Source: Lachnospiraceae bacterium
GTDB taxonomy: Bacteria > Bacillota > Clostridia > Lachnospirales > Lachnospiraceae
Direction: 5' to 3'
DNA: 64,000 nucleotides
NCBI GenBank assembly: GCA_022510745.1
Contig: JAFLSY010000010.1
Coordinates: 1-64,000 of the forward strand
Part shown: positions 52,030 to 60,598 of the stretch, one piece after another
How the letters are laid out: each line of letters begins with the position of its first letter
Position numbering within the stretch: position 1 is the stretch's first letter
Program-made: the position numbers and the translations under genes
Notes under the pieces: generated by a model
What the model was told of the DNA's origin: nothing
The model's database searches: none
The model's input: the letters and a program-made list of their open reading frames with translations, nothing else

Positions 52030-52956
52030 TTATCCGTCTGCAGGTTTACGAAGCTGATTTAAATAAGTCCCTGCGCTGACTGCCGCATTGGCTCCGTCTG
52101 CCACTGCCGTAATGATCTGTCGCAGCCCCTTCTTACGTACATCGCCTGCCACAAAGAGCCCCGGTACATTTGTGACACCATCTTCTCCGGCCAATATATA
52201 ACCCTGCTCATCGCAGGCTGCCAGTTCCTTGTATAAATCGGTATTAGGATGGATTCCCACCGCAATGAAGACACCGTTTATTTCAAGTTCGCTTATCTGC
52301 CCATTCTTTACATCTTGAATTGTTAAAGATTCCACCATATTCTCTCCGTTTATCTTCTGAACAACGGTAGAATACAAAATCTCCACATTCGGCAAGTCTT
52401 TCAGCTGATCCTGCAGGATACGGGCGCCCCGAAGCTCATCTCTTCTGTGAATCAAATATACCTTCTCACAGAAGCGCGTCAGGAAAATGGCGTCTTCCAA
52501 AGCAACATCTCCGCCGCCTACCACAGCTGCTGTTTTTCCTTTATAAAAAGCACCGTCACAAGTGGCACAATACGATACACCCTTACCGGAGAGCTCTTCT
52601 TCACCGGGCACACCCAGATGGGCATGTTCCGCACCGGCAGCCAAAATCACAGTCCTTGCCCGGTAATCTCCCCCACCTGTGTGAACCACCTTGATTTCGC
52701 CATCCTCTACAGAAGTAACCTCGGTCTCCACAAACTCCACATTCAGACGCTCTGCATGCTCTCGAAACTTCATCCCCATATCGAAGCCGTTGATACCGGG
52801 CATTCCCAGATAATTGTCTACCTCATAAGTATTTAACACCTGTCCCCCGCTCATGGGATTTTTCTCTATTACGATCAGATGCAATCCTGCTCTCTTGCCA
52901 TACACTGCTGCGGACAACCCGGCAGGCCCCGATCCTACAATAATTAAATCGTACAT
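52030..52956 (-). CDS. trxB: Thioredoxin reductase
   Basis: I start at 52956 (MYDLIIVGSGPAGLSAAVYG), preceded by GGGAGGA. The 308-residue flavoprotein has the FAD site GSGPAGLSAAVYG, the redox-active CATCDG (about residues 137-142), the NADPH site VVGGGDVALEDAIFL and the C-terminal LFVAGDVRKKGLRQIITAVADGA. It reduces thioredoxin or a related protein with NADPH. It follows the dehydrogenase gene after 33 bases. Confidence 0.95.
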   Translation of the reverse strand: MYDLIIVGSGPAGLSAAVYGKRAGLHLIVIEKNPMSGGQVLNTYEVDNYLGMPGINGFDMGMKFREHAERLNVEFVETEVTSVEDGEIKVVHTGGGDYRARTVILAAGAEHAHLGVPGEEELSGKGVSYCATCDGAFYKGKTAAVVGGGDVALEDAIFLTRFCEKVYLIHRRDELRGARILQDQLKDLPNVEILYSTVVQKINGENMVESLTIQDVKNGQISELEINGVFIAVGIHPNTDLYKELAACDEQGYILAGEDGVTNVPGLFVAGDVRKKGLRQIITAVADGANAAVSAGTYLNQLRKPADG

Positions 52957-52989
52957 CTCTCTTCCTCCCATTTTTATTATAAATACCAT

Positions 52990-53979
52990 CTACAATTCGT
53001 TTCCGTTTTTCTTTCCCTCTGCAAATGCCAGTGCATTGTCCATGGTCGTACGGCTGATGGCCAACATTGCCTCCACCGTGAAAAATCCCTGATGGGAAGT
53101 CACCATTACATTCGGAAAAGACAAAAGCCTTGCCATGGTGGAATGCTCCAAAATGCGGTCGGACATATCCTCGTATACCGTACCGGTCTCCTCCTCATAG
53201 ACATCCAGACCCACTGCAAAGAATTTGCCGTCCCGAATCCCCTGAATCAGATCCTCTGTTTTAATTAACGCACCTCTGGAGGTATTTACTAATATTACAC
53301 CGTCCTTCATCTGTGCGATAGTATTTTTATTGATCATGTGGTAATTGTCCTTTGTGAGGGGACAGTGCAGAGAGAGCAGATCCGCCTCCGCCAGCAGCTG
53401 CTCAAAATCCACATATTCTATAAAATCCAACTCCGTATTGGGATAAAGGTCATATGCAATCACACGCATTCCAAATCCGCGGCAGATACGGGCCATTGCC
53501 GCCCCTATCTTTCCCGTACCCACTATCCCCGCAGTTTTTTCATGCAGATTGATGCCCATTAATCCGGCCAGATTAAAATTATTTTCTCTGCATTTGATAT
53601 AGGCCTTATGCATATGCCTGTCGGCGGTCAGTACCAGTGCCATGGCATGCTCCGCTACCGCCTCCGGCGAATACCCCGGTACATGCATTACAGTCATACC
53701 ACAGGCCTTTGCGGCCTCTAAATCCACATTATTATAGCCCGCGCAGCGCATCAATATCAACTTCACACCGCAGTCTTTCAGAATTGCAACAGTCCTTGCC
53801 GATACATTCATATTCACAAAGGCACAGACTGCCTCGAACCCCTCCGCAAGTCTGGCAGTCTCCGGACTTAACTTGGGTTCAATGAAAGTAATATCAATGT
53901 CATGATAGGCGCCGCTGCCTTCCAATTTTTCAAAAAATTCCTTATCGTAGCTCTTGGTGCCAAAAAATAAAATATTCAT
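52990..53979 (-). CDS. D-2-hydroxyacid (D-lactate) dehydrogenase
   Basis: A 329-residue dehydrogenase: substrate-binding N-terminal half with LILMRCAGYNNVDLEAA (the CAGYNNVD signature of D-lactate dehydrogenases), NAD site GIVGTGKIGAAMARI, catalytic Arg in VNTSRGALIKT, Glu in DVYEEETG, His in VTSHQGFFT. It most likely interconverts pyruvate and D-lactate in fermentation. Ribosome binding site AAAAAGGAGG. It shares a strand and probably a transcript with trxB. Confidence 0.9.
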   Translation of the reverse strand: MNILFFGTKSYDKEFFEKLEGSGAYHDIDITFIEPKLSPETARLAEGFEAVCAFVNMNVSARTVAILKDCGVKLILMRCAGYNNVDLEAAKACGMTVMHVPGYSPEAVAEHAMALVLTADRHMHKAYIKCRENNFNLAGLMGINLHEKTAGIVGTGKIGAAMARICRGFGMRVIAYDLYPNTELDFIEYVDFEQLLAEADLLSLHCPLTKDNYHMINKNTIAQMKDGVILVNTSRGALIKTEDLIQGIRDGKFFAVGLDVYEEETGTVYEDMSDRILEHSTMARLLSFPNVMVTSHQGFFTVEAMLAISRTTMDNALAFAEGKKNGNEL

Positions 53980-54071
53980 GGGTGTCCTCCTTTTTCGGAA
54001 TTTTATGTACTATAGTATAGTTAAAATCCCGTAAAATATCAGAAGGACATCGGCATCTTAAAGGAATCTTC

Positions 54072-55103
54072 CTATTTCACCAAGTTTTGATATCTTTTAT
54101 TTTCTTTTAAAAAGCCATAGGTTTCTTCATCCCGAAAACTTTCCAACAGATTCTGCTTTACTTTGGCTTTAAATTCCTCTCCGGGTTCACGAAGCGACAT
54201 ATGGGCATAGAGCGGAGATTTCGCAAATGCAGTCAGTTCCTCTACGCCTTCAAGCAGCCTTTCCATGATTTCCAAAGTTTTCTCCTCATCCTTTTGCACC
54301 ACGGCCAGTTCCAGTCTGCAGCTGTTTGCTTGATAGGTCCCCATCTCAAAGAGTTCCGCCAATCCTTTATGTTTCTCCAGAAACATGTCCGCTTTTTCCA
54401 TGTCCTTCTCCTGCATACTCAATCCAAACAGCCCATAAAACACTACTGCAGCCATCTGATAACCTGAAAAAAGAATTTCTTCATATGCTTTATATGCTTC
54501 CTGCAATCTGCCTGTTTTGCTGTATAGGAAGGCCTGTTTTCTTTTCCGTTCGGGGTTTTGCTCCGAAAAGAAGTGCAAATACGCTTCCGCCTCCTCATAG
54601 TGTTCCTTCCTCATATAGAAATGGAATAATGCGTCAGCGCTGCGATAACGAAGGCTCTCTTTTTTGCTTTCAAGCGCCCGTTTATAGCAGTCTTCGGTAA
54701 ATTTTTCATATTCTCCCGTATCGGGAATATCCTGCATCAGCCTAAAGGCCTCCAATACTTCCGCCAGATTTAAAATCAGTTCCTCGCAGTTAGGATACTC
54801 CTCCATGATCTTTTTTGCCCACAAAAACACCTCTTCCCAAGTGCTGTTCTGTAATCTGGCATCTGCCTCCTTGATCATGCGGTCGATTTCCTCTTGACTC
54901 AGCTCTTCCCGAAAGGATAAGAGAATATCCGGCGTTATGCCAAGAAGTCTGGCAATGGGCGCAAGGAGCATAATATCGGGCATAGAGTTTCCGTTCTCCC
55001 ATTTATTAACCGCAGGGGCAGTCACCCCCAAAAGTCCCGCCATTTCCTCCTGCGTCATATTTTTCTCTCTTCTATATTTACGAATCACTTCACCTATCTG
55101 CAT
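54072..55103 (-). CDS. XRE-family regulator with TPR-like C-terminal domain
   Basis: I start at 55103 (MQIGEVIRKYRREKNMTQEE), with AAAAAGGAGG before. The 343-residue protein has an N-terminal Cro/C1-type HTH (MTQEEMAGLLGVTAPAVNKWENGNS, LAPIARLLGI) and about 250 residues of helical TPR-like repeats (EAEAYLHFFSEQNPERKRKQAF, YKAYEEILFSGYQMAAVVFYG). The layout recalls Rap/Rgg-type peptide-binding regulators but is also common as a stand-alone Clostridial family. No small peptide gene was recognised next to it. Confidence 0.88.
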   Translation of the reverse strand: MQIGEVIRKYRREKNMTQEEMAGLLGVTAPAVNKWENGNSMPDIMLLAPIARLLGITPDILLSFREELSQEEIDRMIKEADARLQNSTWEEVFLWAKKIMEEYPNCEELILNLAEVLEAFRLMQDIPDTGEYEKFTEDCYKRALESKKESLRYRSADALFHFYMRKEHYEEAEAYLHFFSEQNPERKRKQAFLYSKTGRLQEAYKAYEEILFSGYQMAAVVFYGLFGLSMQEKDMEKADMFLEKHKGLAELFEMGTYQANSCRLELAVVQKDEEKTLEIMERLLEGVEELTAFAKSPLYAHMSLREPGEEFKAKVKQNLLESFRDEETYGFLKENKRYQNLVK

Positions 55104-55214
55104 AAAAACAGCCTCCTTTTTATTTCGTGTCTCGCATCGGCCTTTGCTGTTTTCAGCATAACAGACGATAGGGGCTTTCACAATTGAATGAAAATTAAGT
55201 ATTTCGAATATTTA

Positions 55215-56927
55215 TTAACCGGAGCTCAAGTTCAAGCTTCTGAAACGGTTGAAGCAGGCCAGAATTTCCTGCTTTCTCGGCGCAGCCAGCCCCACCGGCA
55301 GATATCCTCCCTCTGCCAGAAATGACAGTCCCTTGTCTTTCAGCAGTTTCTCCAGCTGCTCCGCTGCTTCCTGCAGCGTTCTTTTGCCGTCAAACAAATG
55401 CCGTCCCGCATATATTAACAAATACCCCAATGCATTCAGCTGCTCCGTATCCACAAGCTGTTCCACATACCGCAGATCAATGGTCTCCTTTTGCAGGGAA
55501 ATACCGTCCAGTCCCATGGTCTTTAACTTCAGGCGTTCATTCTCCCAGAATCCTCTGTCAGCCTTGGCACAGCGTGCAAAGGAAGGTCGCGCGTAAGCGG
55601 GTACTTCCCCTGTAAAGACCGGAAACTGCTCTGCCTCCTGCTTTGCAAACGCCGTAATATCCACCGGCTTGTAGCAGTCCATCTGAATAATGCAGTCGGC
55701 TTTGCGGAAATAGGAGCCGGAACTGCCGGCCACCAATATGGTGGAAAGCTGTTCTTTCTCGTATAATTCCCGCACTCTGTCAATGAAGGGGATGATGGGC
55801 TCCATACTGCGGTTGACTACCCGCTGCATCAGCTCGTCCCGTATCATAAAATTGGTGGCGCTGGTATCCTCATCAATTAAAAGTACCCCGGCTCCCGCCT
55901 CCATAGCCTCCACCACGCCTGCTGCCTGGGAGGTGCTGCCACTGGCATCTTCGGAATAAAAAGCTTTGGTATCCCTGCCGTTTGGCAGATTGCGAATAAA
56001 CAGGGAAATATCAGCTTTCTTAATGCTTCTGCCGTCCTCCGCTCGAATCTTCATTGCAGTTTCGTCCGTGATGACATACTCCCTGCCGTCTCCCGCAATA
56101 TGGTTATATACGCCCCTTTCTATAGCTTCAAGCAGCGTGGATTTGCCATGGTAACCGCCGCCTGCGATCATGGTAATGCCCCGGCGGATGCCCATACCCT
56201 TAAGTTCTCCCTTATGGGGCAGATGAAGCGTCACAGCCAGACTCTCCGGAGTCCGAAACGGCACTGCATTTTTCATAGGCTTTTGAGATACCCCGGAAGA
56301 GCGCGGCAATATGGCACCATCAGCCACAAACACCACCAGTCCCAGCTTTGTAAGACTCTCTCTGATAAAGAGCTGGTCATCCGCCAAATCAGCGTGTTCA
56401 GTCAGCTTCTGCGCAGGCAGGGAGCGGTATAATAACGCTTTCTCCACACATTTTGGCAGAAAGTCAAACAGTATCTTTTTTAATTCCCCGCTGTTTACCG
56501 TTCTGCCATTAGCAGGAAAGCCGATTTCCATACGCAGTAAAACGGAACCGTCTTCCGTTCCCACTTCGCAGGCGCTTCTCTCTAAAATCTCCTGTCCGCA
56601 GCGGCTGACGCTCATCAAACCGCTCTTACCGGAACCTTTGGCCTGAAAGGAGTGCTCCTCCACCAGACGCCCAAACTGCCGCAGCAGATAGTCCTGCAGC
56701 GCAATCCGTCTGTGCCTTTCTTCGTAGAGCGTTTTAGGGAAACCCGCCGTCTGACCACTCACCCGAATGCTCACCTTAGAGGGTGCGGCGAAAGGGTCCC
56801 CCTGTACATGCTCAATATGCAGCACATACTTTTTGAAATCATAGCTGCCTCTGGTATCCTTGTAGGCCAGATACCCTCTGTGGTCGATTCTGTCCAAAAT
56901 ACTTCTTAAATCCTCTGCAGTTTTCAT
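55215..56927 (-). CDS. ABC-class predicted ATPase (PF09818 type)
   Basis: A 570-residue protein of the family of predicted ABC-class ATPases: N-terminal DHRGYLAYKDTRGSYDF, FPANGRTVNSGEL, nucleotide loop GITMIAGGGYHGKSTLLEAIE (modified Walker A), signature-like SGSTSQAAGVVEAMEAG, Walker B VLLIDEDTSATNFMIRD, and VAGSSGSYFRKADCIIQM. No membrane part; cytoplasmic. The biological role is not established; related proteins have been linked to nucleic acid or toxin-related functions. It ends 33 bases or so before the XRE promoter region and follows a NUDIX gene by one base. Confidence 0.85.
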   Translation of the reverse strand: MKTAEDLRSILDRIDHRGYLAYKDTRGSYDFKKYVLHIEHVQGDPFAAPSKVSIRVSGQTAGFPKTLYEERHRRIALQDYLLRQFGRLVEEHSFQAKGSGKSGLMSVSRCGQEILERSACEVGTEDGSVLLRMEIGFPANGRTVNSGELKKILFDFLPKCVEKALLYRSLPAQKLTEHADLADDQLFIRESLTKLGLVVFVADGAILPRSSGVSQKPMKNAVPFRTPESLAVTLHLPHKGELKGMGIRRGITMIAGGGYHGKSTLLEAIERGVYNHIAGDGREYVITDETAMKIRAEDGRSIKKADISLFIRNLPNGRDTKAFYSEDASGSTSQAAGVVEAMEAGAGVLLIDEDTSATNFMIRDELMQRVVNRSMEPIIPFIDRVRELYEKEQLSTILVAGSSGSYFRKADCIIQMDCYKPVDITAFAKQEAEQFPVFTGEVPAYARPSFARCAKADRGFWENERLKLKTMGLDGISLQKETIDLRYVEQLVDTEQLNALGYLLIYAGRHLFDGKRTLQEAAEQLEKLLKDKGLSFLAEGGYLPVGLAAPRKQEILACFNRFRSLNLSSG

Positions 56928-56928
56928 A

Positions 56929-57378
56929 TTACAACTTCTCCCTCAGTTCCCGTAACAGTGCCGCACAGGACGGCAGTAGATGTTTGGGGAGTTCATCCAA
57001 GGCAAAAAATCCCTGCTCCATGACCTCGCCTGCCTGTACTTTAAGTTCCCCGCTGTAAGCATTGCAGAGAAAGATAATCTCCGCACTGTATATTTCATCT
57101 TTGTTGGGATAAATATAATGCATCCTCTCTCCCGACAGATGGGTGAAATAAGTAAGCTTCAGGCAGGTCAGACCTGTTTCCTCAAATGCCTCCCTTTTGG
57201 CACAATCTTCAAAGGTCTCTCCAAGTTCCATGGAACCGCCCGGATATGACCAATATCCGTTATCCGCCCTTTTTTGTAGTAAAACCTGATTTTTATCATT
57301 TATAAACAGAACTCCCGCGCTGGTCATGATGAGGGGCGCATGCCCCACATACTTTCTTAAATCCATTATGTATCCCAT
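56929..57378 (-). CDS. NUDIX hydrolase
   Basis: A 149-residue NUDIX protein. The box GGSMELGETFEDCAKREAFEETGL has all metal-binding glutamates (REAFEETG). N-terminal SAGVLFINDKNQVLLQKRADNGYWSYPG is the standard first strand set. Substrate, probably a nucleoside diphosphate derivative, cannot be read. Start at 57378 follows AGGAG; 57366 is the next ATG. It lies between the ABC ATPase (one base) and the peptidase-lectin gene (9 bases), likely one transcript. Confidence 0.9.
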   Translation of the reverse strand: MGYIMDLRKYVGHAPLIMTSAGVLFINDKNQVLLQKRADNGYWSYPGGSMELGETFEDCAKREAFEETGLTCLKLTYFTHLSGERMHYIYPNKDEIYSAEIIFLCNAYSGELKVQAGEVMEQGFFALDELPKHLLPSCAALLRELREKL

Positions 57379-57387
57379 CTTACACTC

Positions 57388-59073
57388 CTATTTATCATAT
57401 TCACAGATGAAACCGATTCTGTCGGTATATTCCGGATATTCCGAATAGATATCATACGGGGCATCGGCTAAAAGGCATTCCTGCTCATCGGCATCATAAA
57501 AAAGATACACGCCGCCTTCATAATCCGGTTCACCATCCGCAAACCGCCATAAAGCACCATAGTGTCTCAGCATATCATATCCACTCAGTTCCTGCCCCGA
57601 CTCCAACCAATAATATCCGAAATGGCCGGGCTCTCTAATGACTCTGGAGCCTACCCAGAAGATCATGTCTGTTTTATCATTCTCTTCTATATACTTTTGT
57701 ATGCGCTCATATTCTTCTATCGAGATAAGCGTAGCAAGATATCCTCCCTGCTCTTCACAGAAAGCTCTTGCTTCATCCCATGTAACATCTCCTGCAAACA
57801 GCTCATATCGATGTTTTGCCGATAAAACATCTCCTGCCCGCAAATAGGAGATCATGTCCCCTAAAATGTAGTATTGCTGTGGCTCCACTGCCTGCTTCCT
57901 GTCAAATACGGCATTCGTACTTTCTTCATATTCCTCTTCTCCTACACGCTTCCCATTCCATTCATATTCAAATATGATATCATCATAGGTTTCCGCATCT
58001 TCCGGCCAATATTCCCAAAATTCACCGATTCCTTTATCGACCCATTTACCGTTCTCTATGGCGTAAATATAGTCATAATAAAATCCCATATGCCCTGCTG
58101 CATTGTTCAGAAGATTCTGCTTTTCTATATAGAAAAAAGTCAGACGGTCCGTCTGTAATACATCTATTTCCCCATTGTAGAATGTAAGGATTTCACAGCC
58201 TCCGGCTTCATAACCGGTATCTATCACCAGTTCCGGGATATCGTCTTCATCCACATAGATCAGGCTATAGGTATTTTCCTCGCCGTACGGATCCTCCTCT
58301 ATATACGCCGCATATGCCGCCTGCCAGTCCTGTATTTCAAATTCTTTATCCTCTGCAGGCCCTATCACACCAATGCTCGTACAAGAAACCTGCTCTGCAC
58401 TGTCCGCTTCATCTTCCAAAGTTTCCGTGGTTTCCGCTTCTGCATTGATACTGCTCTCTTTCCAGACACAGCGGACCGCATAAACGAATCCCCAATAATC
58501 GGATAACTTTGTCACATCATCCTGCAGCGGGTCCATACACAGATATTCCCCTGCATCCGCTCCTACGATCAGGACATAGTGGTAATTTCCGATTCCATGC
58601 ATTCTTACCCGCACAATGGGGTAGTGACCTTCTGATAGACATTGTGCAATATCGGCTTTTGATACGCCTTCGTATACTTCTACATGATATCCTTCCAGTT
58701 CACTCAGCTTATCCCAAAGGAGATTGCCCTCGCCGTCATATACCGCATTTTCGGAAAACAGTGTATTTAATTCCTCCGGCGTAACCGGTTCTTCCTTAGT
58801 GGAAACGGCTGATGCAATACAGGTCACCAGACAGCCGGAGGACCTCATGGTATAAGCAGACTTTCCCAAAAAGTCCATAGCCCATTCCTTATCATCCTGG
58901 CGATAGAGAATGACTGCATTAGTCAATATATGAGATTTTTCAGGTTTTACCTTGATTCCGTGGTGTAATCTTAAAAACAGCAGGCAGCCCGTGATAAGAA
59001 AAATGCCTATAATCAGTATGGGCACCATGACTGTCCATTTTTTCATTCCGGCTGCTTTTTCATCTAATCTCAT
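57388..59073 (-). CDS. Membrane-anchored papain-like peptidase fused to C-type lectin domain
   Basis: A 561-residue protein. One membrane helix (residues 13-36) places the rest outside. Residues 55-205 look like a C39/papain-like cysteine peptidase: Cys81 (SSGCLVTCIAS), His165 (NYHYVLIVG) and Asp181 (CMDPLQDD) in catalytic order. An acidic linker and a 150-residue module with YVDEDDIPELVIDTG follow. From about residue 420 a C-type lectin fold is visible (HRYELFAGDVTWDEARAFCEEQGG, FWVGSRV, YYWLESGQE, IGFICEYDK). A surface enzyme that binds glycan or protein and cuts peptide bonds is a reasonable reading. Substrate unknown. Confidence 0.75.
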   Translation of the reverse strand: MRLDEKAAGMKKWTVMVPILIIGIFLITGCLLFLRLHHGIKVKPEKSHILTNAVILYRQDDKEWAMDFLGKSAYTMRSSGCLVTCIASAVSTKEEPVTPEELNTLFSENAVYDGEGNLLWDKLSELEGYHVEVYEGVSKADIAQCLSEGHYPIVRVRMHGIGNYHYVLIVGADAGEYLCMDPLQDDVTKLSDYWGFVYAVRCVWKESSINAEAETTETLEDEADSAEQVSCTSIGVIGPAEDKEFEIQDWQAAYAAYIEEDPYGEENTYSLIYVDEDDIPELVIDTGYEAGGCEILTFYNGEIDVLQTDRLTFFYIEKQNLLNNAAGHMGFYYDYIYAIENGKWVDKGIGEFWEYWPEDAETYDDIIFEYEWNGKRVGEEEYEESTNAVFDRKQAVEPQQYYILGDMISYLRAGDVLSAKHRYELFAGDVTWDEARAFCEEQGGYLATLISIEEYERIQKYIEENDKTDMIFWVGSRVIREPGHFGYYWLESGQELSGYDMLRHYGALWRFADGEPDYEGGVYLFYDADEQECLLADAPYDIYSEYPEYTDRIGFICEYDK

Positions 59074-59137
59074 TTGCGCACACCTTACAATACCATTCGC
59101 CTTTCATGAACATTTTATAATCTACAGTTTCAAACTT

Positions 59138-59191
59138 TTGTATTGATTTTTCATTAATACAATTATATCATACTTTCTTCAACATCTACAA
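59138..59191 (-). promoter_or_regulatory. Promoter and inverted repeat before peptidase-lectin gene
   Basis: Minus-strand TTGTAG (59191-59186), 18-base spacer, TATAAT (59167-59162). Right after it lies TTGTATTGAT/ATTAATACAA (59138-59147, 59153-59162; 9 of 10 pairs), a possible operator. Confidence 0.45.
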
Positions 59192-59215
59192 TGCCGTGTG
59201 ATTTACTTCCATCAC

Positions 59216-59246
59216 GCAAAAAGAAACCATACTTCCGTATGGTTTC
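59216..59246 (-). terminator. Terminator after effector-binding remnant
   Basis: Minus-strand GAAACCATAC-GGAA-GTATGGTTTC (59246-59223) followed by TTTTTG. Confidence 0.8.
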
Positions 59247-59256
59247 CTTTATAGGA

Positions 59257-59439
59257 TCAGCCAATTCCTTTCCTCTCCTTCATTCCGTTCATTTTCATAT
59301 AAGTCAACAGAGTTTGATATGCGTTAGGAATCAGGTAGAAAGGCCCAATGGACGGCTGCTTAATGGTGAGAGCAATATATTTTTGCTTGTCCTGAGAAAA
59401 CACCTCCGTATCAATCTCAGCATTCGGAATCTCTTCATT
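59257..59439 (-). pseudogene. C-terminal remnant of a GyrI-like effector-binding domain
   Basis: A minus-strand open stretch without a start reads EEIPNAEIDTEVFSQDKQ then KYIALTIKQPSIGPFYLIPN and ends KERKGIG-stop at 59257. This is the C-terminal end of the GyrI/AraC effector-binding domain found in MerR/AraC-type drug sensors. The 5' part is missing; upstream bases from about 59440 no longer match. It sits between a MATE/NUDIX region and a clear terminator, so a regulator gene was lost here. Confidence 0.6.
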
Positions 59440-59521
59440 TTATACGGTATTTTAGAGTATTCCCACCAACTTTTACCGTTCTTTTTTTCCCGAAAAGGCG
59501 CCTTGAGGTTGCGCTATAAGA

Positions 59522-60577
59522 CTATCTTATCAAATATGCCCTGCAGGGCGCTCCATCGCAGCCTGCCAGATTCAACGGCGCAGCGTTTAGTATATATTTG
59601 CCGCTGACCACATTAGTCAATACAATTCCTTCCAACAGTGCAATACCTGCTCCTAACAGAATCCGGTGTACTTCCATGGGTCCATCCTCAGGCCCCACTG
59701 TCTGACTCTCATTTCCAAGCAGTTTCACATTGGACCAAGCAAATACACGGGCAGCGTCCGCCGTTACCGTGGCCTTTCCCGCTATCAGTATCCTCTCCGA
59801 GGCCCCGGATAAGCGTGCTTTATTCAGAATATCGGCAGCATCCTCAGCCGTCACATTTCCCTCATGATAAGCTACATAGCAGTCTCCTACAAAAGGCTCC
59901 AATCCCAGCTTATCTATTGTGTCTCCATTCTGAAGGAAATGAAACGGTGCATCCACATGGGTGCCGTTGTGAGCGCACATGGAAAAAGCCGTCAGATTGC
60001 AAATATCTCCCCGCTTCGTGCTTTGAATACGCTGCATAGCAGGTGCCGGATCCCCCGGATACACCTTGCAGGAAAAAACTTCTTGGGATATATCTATCTT
60101 CTCCGTACCAAGCTTCTTTTCATTTAGATAATCCTGTAAAATCGGCGTATGGGTTTCAACAATCTGAACACTTTTCAGTTCTTCTTTCGAAAAGAACCGG
60201 AGTTCCCTAGATTCTTCACTAACCGCTAGCTTCGGCTCTTCAAATAATGTCACACGATACACAACCATGATCGACCTAAAGATATTGCCATCCGGATAAC
60301 TTATGATGATCGACGGATCATCATACACTTTATAGAATTTCGGCATATCGGGAGTAAGGTTGATAGACGTTTCTTCCCTCACTTCTCTTATGGCGCAATC
60401 CAATAAACCCTCATCCGGCTTAAGGCTGCCCCCAATGATCGCCCATCTCTCGCTGTCCGCTCTATGTTCAAGAAGCAGTTTCTGCTCGTATTCAATCAGT
60501 ACAGTTGCACCGATGAGATTAGGCTTATTAGGCTTTGGCGCATTGGGATCATTATAGAAAAACTCCGCTTTTTTCAT
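59522..60577 (-). CDS. NUDIX hydrolase-cyclase (kynurenine formamidase-like) fusion
   Basis: A 351-residue two-domain protein. Residues 1-155 are a NUDIX domain with GGSLKPDEGLLDCAIREVREET (all box residues, 49-70). From about 160 a cyclase/KynB-type metal hydrolase domain follows: DISQEVFSCKVYPGDPAP, then His203-X3-His207-X-Asp209 (CAHNGTHVDAPFHF), the metal site, and a C-terminal GIVLTNVVSGKYILNAAPL. The two activities in one chain are unusual and suggest consecutive steps on a small nucleotide- or amide-containing compound. No kyn genes are near. Confidence 0.85.
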   Translation of the reverse strand: MKKAEFFYNDPNAPKPNKPNLIGATVLIEYEQKLLLEHRADSERWAIIGGSLKPDEGLLDCAIREVREETSINLTPDMPKFYKVYDDPSIIISYPDGNIFRSIMVVYRVTLFEEPKLAVSEESRELRFFSKEELKSVQIVETHTPILQDYLNEKKLGTEKIDISQEVFSCKVYPGDPAPAMQRIQSTKRGDICNLTAFSMCAHNGTHVDAPFHFLQNGDTIDKLGLEPFVGDCYVAYHEGNVTAEDAADILNKARLSGASERILIAGKATVTADAARVFAWSNVKLLGNESQTVGPEDGPMEVHRILLGAGIALLEGIVLTNVVSGKYILNAAPLNLAGCDGAPCRAYLIR

Positions 60578-60598
60578 ACATATCCTCCCGGTCAGGTA

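Noticed and set aside
59191..59607. Plus-strand 138-residue frame over the effector-binding remnant
   Set aside because: It is antisense to the recognisable remnant and to the end of the NUDIX-cyclase gene, with no family resemblance.
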